Shown here one piece after another: positions 18,369 through 27,268 of a stretch of 64,000 nucleotides of DNA. A program made the position numbers and the translations under genes. The DNA is taken from contig NZ_CP047650.1 in assembly GCF_009906855.1 (NCBI RefSeq), forward strand, positions 1,674,001 to 1,738,000, given 5' to 3'. The notes below the pieces were generated by a model. That model did not search any database, had not been told where the DNA came from, and worked only from the letters and a program-made list of their open reading frames with translations. Source of the DNA: Xylophilus rhododendri. Its GTDB lineage: Bacteria; Pseudomonadota; Gammaproteobacteria; Burkholderiales; Burkholderiaceae_C. Position 1 is the first letter of the stretch. Each line of letters begins with the position of its first letter.

Positions 18369-20138
18369 ATGTCGAATGTCCCGCCCGCCTCTGCCGCCCT
18401 GCCGGCTTCTTCCGCGCCCACCGCGCCCCTTCTCGCCCCGCTGCACCGCCGCATGACCAGAGGCCCGCTCACGCCCCGCATGGCCGCCCTGGTGATCGCC
18501 CTGTGGGTCGCCATCGCCGGCAATCTCTCGCTCTGGACCGAACTGCACAAGCTCGCCGGCGAAAACGAGCTGGGCCGCAACCCGCTGCTGCTGGGCGGCA
18601 CCATCTTCCTGGCCGCCTACGGCGCCATCGCCACGGTGCTGAGCGGCTTCACCGGCCGACGCATCTTCAAGCCGGCCATGCTGGTGCTGCTGATCCTGAC
18701 CGGCTGCGTGCAGCATTTCATGATCGCCTACGGCACCGTGATGGACCCCGGCATGGTGGCCAACGTGCTGCAGACCAACACCACCGAGGCGCGCGATCTG
18801 CTCGGCCTCGACATGCTCGGCCAGTGCCTGCTGGTGGCCGGCCCGCCGATGATCTGGCTGTGGCGGCTGCGCCTGGCGCCGCAGCGCGGCTGGGCGGCCG
18901 TCTGGCGCAACCTGGTGATGGTGCTGGTGCTGCTGGCGCTGACCGTCGGCGTCACGCTCAGCATGTACCGCGAACTCGCGCCGCTGCTGCGCAACCACCT
19001 GGAACTGCGCTTCGCGGTGAATCCGGTGTCCACGCTGGTGTCCACCGTCTCGGCCGTCACCAAGCCCCTGCGCAAGAGCCGCAACGGCCCGCTGGTCAAG
19101 ATGACGGCCGGTGCCGCCCTCGGCCCCAGCTACGCGGCCGCCGCGGCCGCCGGCAGCACTGCCAGGCCGCCGCTGTTCCTGCTGGTGGTCGGCGAAACCG
19201 CCCGGGCCGACCACTTCGCCCTCAACGGCTATCCCCGCGACACCACGCCCGAACTCGCAAAACGTGACGTGATCAGCTTCACCGAGGTGCGCTCCTGCGG
19301 CACCAACACCCTGCATTCGGTGCCCTGCATGTTCTCGCCCCTGGGCAAGGCCGGCTGGGAAAGCCGCAAGGCCGAGACCGAGAACCTGCTCGACGTGATC
19401 CAGGCCGCCGGCCTGGCCGTGCTGTGGGTGGACAACCAGGCCGGCTGCAAGGGCGTGTGCGAGCGTGTGCCCAACATGAGCACCGAAAAGCCCTTCGCCC
19501 CCGCCGCCGATGCCGCGGCCAAGCTGTGCGCCGACGGCGAATGCCTGGACCGGGTGATGCTCGCCGGCCTCGACGAACGCATCGCCACCCTGCCCGCCGA
19601 GCGCCGCGCCAAGGGTGTCGTGCTGGTCATGCACATGATGGGCAGCCACGGCCCCGCCTACTGGCGCCGTTCCGCCCCCGACACCAAGCGCTTCGCCCCC
19701 GAATGCGCCACCCAGGCGCTGTCGCAGTGCGAACACCAGGACCTGATCAACGTCTACGACAACTCCATCGCCGAGACCGACCGTTTCCTCGGCGCCGCCA
19801 TCGACTGGCTCAAGGCCCGCGACGACCGCTACGCGCCGGCCATGCTCTACCTGTCGGACCACGGCGAATCGCTGGGCGAATACGGCATCTACCTGCACGG
19901 CGTGCCCTACGCCTTCGCACCCGAGGTGCAGAAACATGTGCCGATGGTGTTCTGGATGGACAAGCAGTTCGCCGCGCGCGGCGGTACCGACGAAGCCTGC
20001 CTGCGCAAGCGCCGCGACGAGGCGCTGAGCCACGACAACCTCTATCCCTCGGTGCTGGGCTTGATGGACGTGACCACGCCGACCTACAAGCCAGCATTGG
20101 ATGCGTTCGCGCCTTGCCGCGGGAAAAGCGGCGCTTGA
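18369..20138 (+). CDS. eptA: Lipid A phosphoethanolamine transferase EptA
   Basis: Transfers phosphoethanolamine to lipid A phosphates in the inner membrane, which lowers surface charge and polymyxin binding. An N-terminal region with five hydrophobic segments (about residues 38-215) precedes a periplasmic sulfatase-fold domain. The catalytic pattern is present: metal-binding Glu in VVGETARADH, nucleophile Thr in CGTNTLHSVPCMFS, His in MMGSHGPAYW and Asp-His in LYLSDHGESLGE. Several cysteines (C-G, P-C-M, G-C-K-G-V-C) match the family's disulfides. The length (589) is slightly above the norm owing to a Pro/Ala-rich N-terminus. It is divergent from a QseBC/PmrAB-type system, the usual controller. 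Confidence 0.93.
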   Translation: MSNVPPASAALPASSAPTAPLLAPLHRRMTRGPLTPRMAALVIALWVAIAGNLSLWTELHKLAGENELGRNPLLLGGTIFLAAYGAIATVLSGFTGRRIFKPAMLVLLILTGCVQHFMIAYGTVMDPGMVANVLQTNTTEARDLLGLDMLGQCLLVAGPPMIWLWRLRLAPQRGWAAVWRNLVMVLVLLALTVGVTLSMYRELAPLLRNHLELRFAVNPVSTLVSTVSAVTKPLRKSRNGPLVKMTAGAALGPSYAAAAAAGSTARPPLFLLVVGETARADHFALNGYPRDTTPELAKRDVISFTEVRSCGTNTLHSVPCMFSPLGKAGWESRKAETENLLDVIQAAGLAVLWVDNQAGCKGVCERVPNMSTEKPFAPAADAAAKLCADGECLDRVMLAGLDERIATLPAERRAKGVVLVMHMMGSHGPAYWRRSAPDTKRFAPECATQALSQCEHQDLINVYDNSIAETDRFLGAAIDWLKARDDRYAPAMLYLSDHGESLGEYGIYLHGVPYAFAPEVQKHVPMVFWMDKQFAARGGTDEACLRKRRDEALSHDNLYPSVLGLMDVTTPTYKPALDAFAPCRGKSGA

Positions 20139-20151
20139 GCTAATCAGCCGG

Positions 20152-20191
20152 TCGGCAAAAATTCCGTCATATGGCAAAATAAAAATGCCGA
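20152..20191. promoter_or_regulatory. Promoter/operator candidate of the toxin-antitoxin pair
   Basis: An A/T-rich stretch flanked by inverted TCGGCA (20152-20157) and TGCCGA (20186-20191), with an inner ATGGCA/TGCC pair. It contains the only plausible -10 region ahead of the antitoxin (around AAAATAAAAAT). Autoregulation by the antitoxin is usual for this class; the exact site is inferred. Confidence 0.35.
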
Positions 20192-20211
20192 ATGGCAGAA
20201 CAGGTGCCGCC

Positions 20212-20781
20212 ATGAACGTGAATGAAATGGTTTTTCAGTCGCCTGAAGCAAGCGACTTCAGGGCCTCCATCGATGACCGGCCGCCGGAAATCTCGGCCGA
20301 ACTGAAAAAACGCTACAGCGCGCTCATCGCCTCCAGCGGCCCCCATCTGGTCATCGCGCTGGAGATGCTGGGGGGGCGCGACGTTTTTTCGCATATTCCT
20401 GAAAGCTTGCTGGACGTCCATCGCTGGGTGTCTCACGGCATGCCCAGCGCTTCCATCCTCCACCTGGCCCAGGCCATGGAGCCGCTGTCGTCGAATGCGC
20501 TGAGCGAAGCCCTGGGCATCAGCCTGCGCACCCTGCACCGCAAGAAGGGCGCACAAGGCGACACCTTGAGCGTGGCCCAGGGCGGGCGCACCTTCAAATT
20601 CGCGGAAGTCGTCGCCAAGGCCTCGGTGGTGCTCGGCAACCGGGAGACGGCCGTGCAGTGGCTCACCTCCCCCGCCATGGGCCTCGATCGACAAAAGCCC
20701 ATAGACCTCCTGGCAACGCCCATGGGCACGCAGCTCGTCGAGGAACTGCTCGGGCGCATCGAATACGGGGTCTATGCCTGA
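20212..20781 (+). CDS. Xre/MbcA/ParS-type antitoxin
   Basis: 189 residues. The N-terminal half carries a Xre-like helix-turn-helix (SEALGISLRTLHRKK). The C-terminal half is the DUF2384 toxin-binding domain, seen in VLGNRETAVQWLTSPAMGL, LATPMGTQLVEELLGRIEYG. It neutralises the RES-domain toxin encoded next and should repress the operon. ATG 20212 is preferred because upstream in-frame starts, including ATG 20185, fall in the AT-rich promoter-like stretch. The TGA stop overlaps the toxin ATG by one base (TGATG), the usual coupled arrangement. Confidence 0.9.
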   Translation: MNVNEMVFQSPEASDFRASIDDRPPEISAELKKRYSALIASSGPHLVIALEMLGGRDVFSHIPESLLDVHRWVSHGMPSASILHLAQAMEPLSSNALSEALGISLRTLHRKKGAQGDTLSVAQGGRTFKFAEVVAKASVVLGNRETAVQWLTSPAMGLDRQKPIDLLATPMGTQLVEELLGRIEYGVYA

Positions 20782-21299
20782 TGCTTGAGCATCCGATGAT
20801 GCCCCTGCCGGACATCGGCGCGGGCAGCTCCATGCTGGCCTGGCGCCTGGACCGGCAGATCTATGCAGGCACCTGGGACAGCGGCATCGGCGCCGAGAAA
20901 TTCGGCGGCCGCTGGAACGCCAGGGGGCAACGCGCGGTGTACTGTTCCATCGACCCGAGCACGGCCATCCTCGAACTGGCCGTGCACGCGGGTTTTCCGG
21001 TGCTGGATACCCAGCCGCACATGCTGACCTGCGCGGAAATCATCGGAGGTCCGATTCACCGGGTGGCGCCGGAGAGCGTGCCCAACCCCGCATGGCTGAT
21101 CCCCGGCACACCCAGCGCCGGCCAGCAGGCCTTCGGCAGCCGCTTGCTCGCCCAGCACGGCATCGTGCTCTTTCCCAGCGCGGTCTCCCGCTTCAGCTGG
21201 AACTTGGTGATGGAACCCGCCGTCGCCAAGGGTCGATACCGGCAGAACTCGCAGGCCCGGCTCGTTCTGGATACGCGCCTGCACCCACCCCTGCCCTGA
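20781..21299 (+). CDS. RES-domain toxin (NAD+-degrading)
   Basis: 172 residues. RES-family toxins deplete NAD+ when not held by their Xre partner. Residues matching the family active site are visible: Arg44 in GGRWNARG, Tyr54 in AVYCS, Glu65 in AILELAVH and Ser133 in LFPSAVSRFSWN. The conserved arginine-tyrosine-glutamate-serine set is intact, so the toxin is probably active. Translation is coupled to the antitoxin. The pair lies between eptA and creA, with no integrase or attachment site nearby. Confidence 0.9.
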   Translation: MLEHPMMPLPDIGAGSSMLAWRLDRQIYAGTWDSGIGAEKFGGRWNARGQRAVYCSIDPSTAILELAVHAGFPVLDTQPHMLTCAEIIGGPIHRVAPESVPNPAWLIPGTPSAGQQAFGSRLLAQHGIVLFPSAVSRFSWNLVMEPAVAKGRYRQNSQARLVLDTRLHPPLP

Positions 21300-21303
21300 C
21301 AGC

Positions 21304-21798
21304 TCAGCGCGCCGGAATCCCGCCCGCCACCGGCACCGCCGTCACGCTGTTCTTGGGCGAGCCCTCGATCACCCGGTCGGAATACGTCAGGTAGACCAGG
21401 GTGTTGCGCTTGCGGTCCACCATGCGCACCACGCGCAGCTTCTTGAAGACCAGGGAGATGCGTTCGCTGAACATCTCCTCCTGGTCCGGCAGCGGCTTGC
21501 CGGCCGCGAAGGCGATGGGGCCGGTCTGGCGGCAGGCGATGGCGGCCTCGGCCTTGTCCTCGGCCAGGCCCACCGCGCCCTTGATGCCGCCGGTCCTGGC
21601 GCGGGAGACATAGCAGGTCACGCCCTGCACCTTGGGGTCGTCGTAGGCATCGACCACGATCTTGTGGTCCGGCCCGATCAGCTTGAAGACGGTGTCGACC
21701 TCGCCGATGGTCTCGGCCCGCGCGCCGGGCAGGACACACAGCCCCGACAGCAGCAGCGCCAGGCAGGCGGGGCGCGAGGCGCGGAATACGTCGGTCAT
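21304..21798 (-). CDS. creA: CreA family periplasmic protein
   Basis: 164 residues with a cleavable signal peptide ([16 protein letters not shown]). The mature part matches the CreA family: [46 protein letters not shown] and [18 protein letters not shown]. Two cysteines could form a disulfide. Function is unknown although the family is widespread in Proteobacteria. GGAGAT seven bases upstream supports ATG 21798. Confidence 0.9.
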   Translation of the reverse strand: MTDVFRASRPACLALLLSGLCVLPGARAETIGEVDTVFKLIGPDHKIVVDAYDDPKVQGVTCYVSRARTGGIKGAVGLAEDKAEAAIACRQTGPIAFAAGKPLPDQEEMFSERISLVFKKLRVVRMVDRKRNTLVYLTYSDRVIEGSPKNSVTAVPVAGGIPAR

Positions 21799-21889
21799 GC
21801 GGTGATCTCCGGGAAGCCAGGACACCGGACAGGAAACGCCTGCGGTTCGCCCTGATGATGGCCGCCCGATTCTTGCGCAGAATGCGGCG

Positions 21890-23542
21890 ATGGTCCGTGC
21901 CTCCCAACTCCTGCATCCCGCCCTCGCCCCGGTCCAGCCCCGGCCCGCCGCCACCCTGCTGCTGCTGCGCGATGCCGAAGGCGGCCTGGAGGTGCTGATG
22001 ACCCGGCGCTCCGCCCAGGCCCGCTTCGCGCCGGGCGTGCATGTCTTTCCCGGCGGCGCCATCGATGCGGCCGACGGCCTGGCCCATGCCCAGGTGGAGC
22101 GCCGCGCCACGCAGGACGACACGGCACTCACCCAGGCCATCGCCGCCCTGCGTGAGTCCTTCGAGGAACTAGGCATCCTGCTGGCCCGCCATGCCGACGG
22201 CCGTCCGGCGGACGCCGACGATGTGGCCGCCCTCGACCGCCACCAGCCCCTGCTGCCGCAGTGCGCCGAACGCGGCCTGCGACTGGCCTGCGACCAGGCC
22301 TGGCCGCTGGCGCACTGGGTGACCAGCCTGGGCTCGCCCAAGCGCTTCGACACCGCCTTCCTCGTCGCCCGCATGCCCGAAGGCCAGACTGCCGTGGCCG
22401 ACGAGACCGAGCAGTTCGAGCCGGTCTGGCTGCGGCCCGCCTACGCCCTGTCGCGCCATGCCGCGGGCAGCCTGCCGATGATGTTTCCCACCATCCGCAC
22501 GCTGGAGCACCTGCAGCGTTATGCCGACACTTCCAGCGCCCTGGCCGCCTGCGCGCCGCACGGCGGCGTCGAAGCGCCGCTGTGGCACTACCACCCGCGC
22601 GGCGCGCTGCGCCAGGGCCGGGAATCCCGCGTCACCGACGTGGAAGCGGCCTATGGCGAGTTGATGCTGGTCTGCCCCGACGGCCATCTGCTGCACGAGA
22701 TCGACTGGCAGCACGAAAGCGCCGTGCCGCTGCTGCGCAACCTGCGGCGGCTGACCGCCGCCAACCCCGGCGTGATGACCGGCCCCGGCACCAACAGCTA
22801 TCTGGTCGGCAGCGCCGCCACCGGTTACGTGGTGATCGATCCCGGCCCGGACGACGCCACCCACGTCGCCCGCCTGTTCGAGGCGGCCGGCGGCGACATC
22901 CGCGCCATCGTCTGCACCCATTCCCACCCCGACCACTCGCCGGGCGCCAGGCCGCTGCAGGCGCTGTGCGATCCGCGCCCGCCCATCCTGGGCCTGCCCT
23001 CGGCGCCGACGGCACGGCCGGTCGACCATTTCGTGCCCGACCACGCCCTGGCCGATGGCGAGCGCATCGTGCTGGCCTCGGCCGACGGCGGCGAGGTGCA
23101 CACGCTGCGCAGCGTGCACACGCCCGGCCATGCCGCCAACCATCTGTGCCTGGTGCTGGAGGAGGACGCCCTGCTGTTCTCCGGCGACCACATCCTCAAC
23201 GGCAGCACCACCATCGTCAGCCCGCCCGACGGCCACATGGACGACTACCTGCGCTCGCTCGACCGGCTGGCCGGCATCTGCCGCGAGGAAGACATCCGCT
23301 TCATCCTGCCCGCCCACGGCCATGTGCTGGCCGACGCCCCGGGCGCCATCGCCCGGCTGAAGGCGCACCGCCTGGCCCGCGAAGCCCGGGTGGCCGCCGC
23401 CATGCAGGCGCTGCCCGAAGGCAGCATCGAGGACTGGGTGCGCCACGCCTACGAGGACACGCCGCCGGCCCTGTGGCCGATCGCGGCACGCTCGCTCAGC
23501 GCCCATGTGGAGCGGCTGCGGCAGCGGGTCGCCAGCCCCTGA
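21890..23542 (+). CDS. Nudix hydrolase-metallo-beta-lactamase fusion protein
   Basis: 550 residues with two catalytic domains. The N-terminal Nudix domain (about 15-230) has a split box: GGAID near residue 55, then [10 protein letters not shown]. The C-terminal metallo-beta-lactamase domain (about 285-500) has THSHPDHS (His344, His346, Asp348, His349), [15 protein letters not shown] and a final PAHGH, like LACTB2-type hydrolases. Such fusions are known in Proteobacteria; the substrates are not established and could be a CoA ester or an RNA or nucleotide derivative. It is divergent from creA and lies 32 bp from the next gene. Confidence 0.85.
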   Translation: MVRASQLLHPALAPVQPRPAATLLLLRDAEGGLEVLMTRRSAQARFAPGVHVFPGGAIDAADGLAHAQVERRATQDDTALTQAIAALRESFEELGILLARHADGRPADADDVAALDRHQPLLPQCAERGLRLACDQAWPLAHWVTSLGSPKRFDTAFLVARMPEGQTAVADETEQFEPVWLRPAYALSRHAAGSLPMMFPTIRTLEHLQRYADTSSALAACAPHGGVEAPLWHYHPRGALRQGRESRVTDVEAAYGELMLVCPDGHLLHEIDWQHESAVPLLRNLRRLTAANPGVMTGPGTNSYLVGSAATGYVVIDPGPDDATHVARLFEAAGGDIRAIVCTHSHPDHSPGARPLQALCDPRPPILGLPSAPTARPVDHFVPDHALADGERIVLASADGGEVHTLRSVHTPGHAANHLCLVLEEDALLFSGDHILNGSTTIVSPPDGHMDDYLRSLDRLAGICREEDIRFILPAHGHVLADAPGAIARLKAHRLAREARVAAAMQALPEGSIEDWVRHAYEDTPPALWPIAARSLSAHVERLRQRVASP

Positions 23543-23574
23543 CTACACTGCCGCTTTGCCCGCCTGTCGCTCCG

Positions 23575-24327
23575 ATGCCTGTTTCCGTACCGCCCGAACC
23601 CGTCCGCCTGTCGAAGATCGTCGCCGAAATGGCGCATTGCTCGCGGCGCGAAGCCGAGCTGTACATCGAGGGCGGCTGGGTGCGGGTGAACGGGCAGGTC
23701 GTCGATGTGCCCGGCGCCAAGGTGCTGGACGAGCAGGTGACGCTGGACGAGAACGCGGTGGCCGAGCCGGTGGTGCCGGTGACCATCGTGCTGCACAAGC
23801 CTTCCGGTTTCGAGACCTGGGCCGAGGGGCGTCGGCCGGCGCTGCAGCTGCTGCGGCCCGGAACCCGTTCGGCGCAGGCCGACCGGTCGGGCATCCGCCC
23901 GGCACGCCAGCATTTCATGCAGGAATGCCTGACGCCGCTGGAGCCGGCCGCATCGGGGCTGGTGATCTACAGCCAGGATTTCCGGGTGCGGCGCAAGCTG
24001 ACCGAGGATGCCGGCCTGATCGAGCACGAGGTGATCGTCGATGTGCAGGGCGATGTGGGCGAAGCCGCCCTCGACCGGCTCAACCGCGCACCGGTGATCG
24101 ACGGCCGGGCCATGACGCCGGCCAGGGTCAGCATCAGCCGCCAGAGCGATGGGGTGACCGGGCTGCGCTTTGCCAGCAAGGGCCATTGGGTGGGCCGCAT
24201 CGCGCAGATGCTGGAGGCCGAGCGCCTGCGCATCGTGGGCATGAGGCGCATCCGCGTGGGCCGGGTGAACCTGGCGGGGCTGGAGCCTGGGGAGTGGCGC
24301 TATTTTTACGAAGGAGAGCGGGTCTGA
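23575..24327 (+). CDS. RluF/RsuA-like pseudouridine synthase homologue with altered active site
   Basis: 250 residues. An N-terminal S4 RNA-binding domain (RLSKIVAEMAHCSRREAELY, IEGGWVRVNGQVV) precedes an RsuA/RluF-type synthase domain. In active enzymes the catalytic aspartate lies in a GRLDxxxxGL motif. Here the equivalent is LTPLEPAASGLVIYSQD, with Glu123 where Asp is expected and no GR. The later strands (IEHEVIVDV, GRIAQMLEAERLRIVGMRRIRVG) are intact. The protein may bind rRNA without modifying it, or use Glu. ATG 23575 follows the fusion gene on the same strand; rnpB converges from the other side. Confidence 0.8.
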   Translation: MPVSVPPEPVRLSKIVAEMAHCSRREAELYIEGGWVRVNGQVVDVPGAKVLDEQVTLDENAVAEPVVPVTIVLHKPSGFETWAEGRRPALQLLRPGTRSAQADRSGIRPARQHFMQECLTPLEPAASGLVIYSQDFRVRRKLTEDAGLIEHEVIVDVQGDVGEAALDRLNRAPVIDGRAMTPARVSISRQSDGVTGLRFASKGHWVGRIAQMLEAERLRIVGMRRIRVGRVNLAGLEPGEWRYFYEGERV

Positions 24328-24357
24328 TGCCTGCCCTCCCCGGCGCGAAAGAAGGAT

Positions 24358-24827
24358 GAAGTACGCCTGTAAGCCGGATTCTGTGCACCGCACCGGCCTT
24401 GCGGCAGATGCGGCGTGACCGCCATTAATCTGGGCCGGGAATCGCTCCCCGGCTCGGTGCTACCTACCCGTCAACTCAGCGGGCCGCCTCGACGTTGACC
24501 TACTTGGTATTGCTGCGCGCAGAGATTGCCCGTTTCACCCCGGTCGCCTCCGGCGACCGGGGTGGCTATGAAGCCAGGCTTGCGCCTGGGTCAGATGGCT
24601 TGCGCCATCTGCCTTGCCGGCTTTCGCCGGCACTTCATAGAACACCTCGGCTACCTTGATGGGCGATCGGACTCGTCTCTGTTGCTCTGATCCTCACCTC
24701 ACGGTGGAGAGCCGTTAGCTCCTGCGCTGCCCTGTGCAGTCCGGACGTTCCTCCAGTGCGGTGTTTCCACATGACGACGGATCGTCACCCCTTGCGGGCC
24801 AGCACCAGCGGCGGTCCGGCGTACTTC
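24358..24827 (-). ncRNA. rnpB: RNase P RNA (M1 RNA), bacterial type A
   Basis: Catalytic RNA that trims tRNA 5' leaders. On the minus strand the conserved 5' P4 block GAGGAACGTCCGGACTGCAC and the 3' block CAGAATCCGGCTTAC are present. The ends pair exactly: GAAGTACGCC (24818-24827) with GGCGTACTTC (24358-24367), which forms P1 and sets the boundaries. The RNA is about 470 nt, longer than most type A molecules (about 350-400). The extra length is a group of GC-rich hairpins between about 24535 and 24640, three of them capped by GNRA loops (GCGAAAGC, GCGCAAGC twice). Confidence 0.95.
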
Positions 24828-24837
24828 AAGCGCGGGA

Positions 24838-24846
24838 TTATGGCAG
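24838..24846 (-). promoter_or_regulatory. rnpB promoter, extended -10 candidate
   Basis: On the minus strand TGCCATAAT ends 11 bases before the P1-defined 5' end of rnpB, matching an extended -10 (TGN then TATAAT-like). No convincing -35 is seen. Confidence 0.4.
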
Positions 24847-24919
24847 GCCCGTATCATCGGCAGCCGGCTCCCGACCAGAGGAGCGTTGTCCAGCCCGATA
24901 GTCACGGGCCCCCACGACC

Positions 24920-26608
24920 ATGATCCGCATCTCCGAAATCAAGCTCGGCCTCGAGCACGACGAGGCCGCGCTGCAGGCCGCCGCCGCCCAGGCGCTCGGC
25001 CTGGCGCCCGAAGCCATCGCCCGCCTGCACATCCACAAACGCAGCTTCGACGCACGCAAGCAGGCGGTGATGGCCGTCTACATCGTCGACGTCGCCCTGG
25101 CCGATCCGGCGCAGGAAGCCGGCCTGCTGCAGCGCAACGAAAAGAACCCGCACATCGCCGCCTCGCCCGACATGGCCTGGTATCCGCCGGCCGGCGCGCC
25201 CTTCGAATCGCCGCAGCGGCCGGTCGTCATCGGCTTCGGGCCCTGCGGCATCTTCGCGGCGCTGGTGCTGGCCCAGCTGGGGCTCAAGCCCATCGTGCTG
25301 GAGCGCGGCCGCAGCGTGCGCCAGCGCACCCAGGACACCTGGGGCCTGTGGCGGCGCAAGGAGCTGCAGCCGGAGTCGAACGTGCAGTTCGGCGAAGGCG
25401 GCGCCGGCACGTTTTCCGACGGCAAGCTCTACAGCCAGATCAAGGATCCGCGCCATCTCGGCCGCAAGGTGATGAACGAGTTCGTGGCCGCCGGCGCGCC
25501 GCCCGAGATCCTGACCGAGGCGCGGCCGCACATCGGCACCTTCAAGCTGGTCAAGGTGGTGGAGAACATTCGCGCCAAGATCGTGGAACTCGGTGGCGAG
25601 ATCCGCTTCGAGCACAAGGTGGTCGACCTGCACATCGAGGCCGGCCCGCGCGGCCGGCAGCTGCGCGGCCTGACCGTGCTGGACCAGGCCAGCGGCGAGC
25701 GCCACGAGATGCGCGCCGACCATGTGGTGCTGGCGCTCGGCCACAGTGCCCGCGACACCTTCGAGATGCTGTACCGGCGTGGCGTGCACATCGAGGCCAA
25801 GCCCTTTTCCATCGGCTTTCGGGTGGAGCATCCGCAGGGCGTGATCGACCGCGCCCGCTGGGGCCGGCATGCCGGCCATCCCAAGCTGGGCGCGGCCGAT
25901 TACCGGCTGGTGCACCATGCCGCCAACGGCCGGGCCGTCTACAGCTTCTGCATGTGCCCGGGCGGCACCGTGGTGGCGGCCACCAGCGAGCCGGGGCGTG
26001 TGGTCACCAACGGCATGAGCCAGTACTCCCGCAACGAACGCAATGCCAATGCGGGCATCGTCGTCGGCATAGACCCCAGCGACTTCCCCACCGACTACCT
26101 GCACCTCGACCTGCCGCCCGAAGCCCAGGGCAAGCCCCATGCGCTGGCCGGCATCGAGATGCAGCGCCGGCTCGAATCGAACGCCTATGTGCTGGGCGGC
26201 AGCGACTACCAGGCGCCCGGCCAGCTGGTCGGCGATTTCGTGGCCGGCCGGCCTTCGGCCGCGCTCGGCGAGGTCGAGCCCAGCTACAAGCCCGGCGTGC
26301 GCCTGGGCGACCTGCATGCGGCCCTGCCCGGCTATGCCATCGAGGCGATGCGCGAAGCCTTCCCGGCCTTCGCCCGCAAGATCCCCGGCTTCGACCGCCA
26401 TGATGCGGTGCTGACCGGTGTCGAAACCCGCACCTCCTCGCCGATCAAGATCACCCGCGGCGAGGATTTCCAGAGCCTGAACCTGCGCGGCCTGTTCCCC
26501 GCCGGCGAAGGCGCGAGTTATGCCGGCGGCATCCTGTCGGCCGGCGTGGACGGCGTGAAGGTGGCCGAGGCGCTGGCGATGGACATCGCCGCGCCCGCCA
26601 CCGCCTGA
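24920..26608 (+). CDS. FAD-dependent oxidoreductase of the COG2509 family
   Basis: 562 residues. An N-terminal region of about 100 residues is followed by a dinucleotide-binding motif VIGFGPCGIFAALVLAQLG with ERG at the end of the second strand. Family blocks are NVQFGEGGAGTFSDGKLYS, FCMCPGGTVVAATSE and the C-terminal FAD motif GLFPAGEGASYAGGILSAGVDG. The family is widespread, but its physiological substrate is unknown. The next gene encodes an FMN-dependent reductase, 23 bp downstream on the same strand, so the two may be co-expressed. Confidence 0.88.
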   Translation: MIRISEIKLGLEHDEAALQAAAAQALGLAPEAIARLHIHKRSFDARKQAVMAVYIVDVALADPAQEAGLLQRNEKNPHIAASPDMAWYPPAGAPFESPQRPVVIGFGPCGIFAALVLAQLGLKPIVLERGRSVRQRTQDTWGLWRRKELQPESNVQFGEGGAGTFSDGKLYSQIKDPRHLGRKVMNEFVAAGAPPEILTEARPHIGTFKLVKVVENIRAKIVELGGEIRFEHKVVDLHIEAGPRGRQLRGLTVLDQASGERHEMRADHVVLALGHSARDTFEMLYRRGVHIEAKPFSIGFRVEHPQGVIDRARWGRHAGHPKLGAADYRLVHHAANGRAVYSFCMCPGGTVVAATSEPGRVVTNGMSQYSRNERNANAGIVVGIDPSDFPTDYLHLDLPPEAQGKPHALAGIEMQRRLESNAYVLGGSDYQAPGQLVGDFVAGRPSAALGEVEPSYKPGVRLGDLHAALPGYAIEAMREAFPAFARKIPGFDRHDAVLTGVETRTSSPIKITRGEDFQSLNLRGLFPAGEGASYAGGILSAGVDGVKVAEALAMDIAAPATA

Positions 26609-26631
26609 ACAAACCCCAGGAGCAGACGACG

Positions 26632-27255
26632 ATGGCCCAGGCAGACAGCCACTTCTACGAACCCGCGGCCGGCCACGGCCTGCCGCACGACCCGTTCAAC
26701 GCCATCGTGGGGCCGCGGCCGATCGGCTGGGTGTCCACCCACGACGGACAGGGCGTGCGCAACCTGGCGCCCTACAGCTTCTTCAACGGTTTCAACTACA
26801 CGCCGCCCATCGTGGGTTTCTCCAGCATCGGCTGGAAGGACAGCGTGCGCAACATCGCCGCCACCAAGGAGTTCGTCTGGAACCTGGCCACCCGCCCCCT
26901 GGCCGAGCAGATGAACGCCAGCTGCGCCTCCGTGCCGCCGGAGGTCGATGAATTCGCCCTGGCCGGCCTGACGCCGGTGGCCTCGCGTGTGATCGGCGCG
27001 CCGCGGGTGCTGGAGAGCCCGGTCAATTTCGAATGCCGGCTGACCCAGCTGGTGCCGCTGCAGAACGTGGCGGGCCACGAGGTCGGCGCCTGGCTGGTGC
27101 TGGGCGAGGTGGTGGCGGTGCACATCGACCGCGCCCTGCTGAAGGACGGCGTGTACGACACGGCCGGCGGCCAGCCCATTCTGCGCGGCGGCGGGCCGGC
27201 GGATTACTTCGGCATCACGCCCGAACAGCTGTTCAAGATGCGCCGGCCGGGCTGA
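26632..27255 (+). CDS. Flavin reductase family protein (FMN-binding split barrel)
   Basis: 207 residues of the flavin reductase-like/NtaB-type family. Motifs are NAIVGPRPIGWVST, LAPYSFFNGFNYTPPIVGFSS, TKEFVWNLATRPLAEQMNAS and ESPVNFECRLTQLV. Such proteins bind FMN, and some reduce it for monooxygenases or act on flavin-linked substrates. AGGAG eight bases upstream fixes ATG 26632. It ends 13 bp from the convergent paralogue cluster. Confidence 0.88.
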   Translation: MAQADSHFYEPAAGHGLPHDPFNAIVGPRPIGWVSTHDGQGVRNLAPYSFFNGFNYTPPIVGFSSIGWKDSVRNIAATKEFVWNLATRPLAEQMNASCASVPPEVDEFALAGLTPVASRVIGAPRVLESPVNFECRLTQLVPLQNVAGHEVGAWLVLGEVVAVHIDRALLKDGVYDTAGGQPILRGGGPADYFGITPEQLFKMRRPG

Positions 27256-27268
27256 GCCGGCCAGGGCC

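Noticed and set aside
20101..20211. Longer antitoxin starting at 20101 or 20185
   Set aside because: The extension would overlap the eptA end or the AT-rich promoter region and adds residues unlike the family.
24134..24388. Open frames overlapping the 3' end of rnpB
   Set aside because: The RNA gene and the pseudouridine-synthase-like gene account for this stretch; the frames are shadows.
24535..24640. Series of short hairpins, considered as a repeat array or CRISPR
   Set aside because: They lie inside rnpB between its conserved blocks and have differing sequences without spacers.
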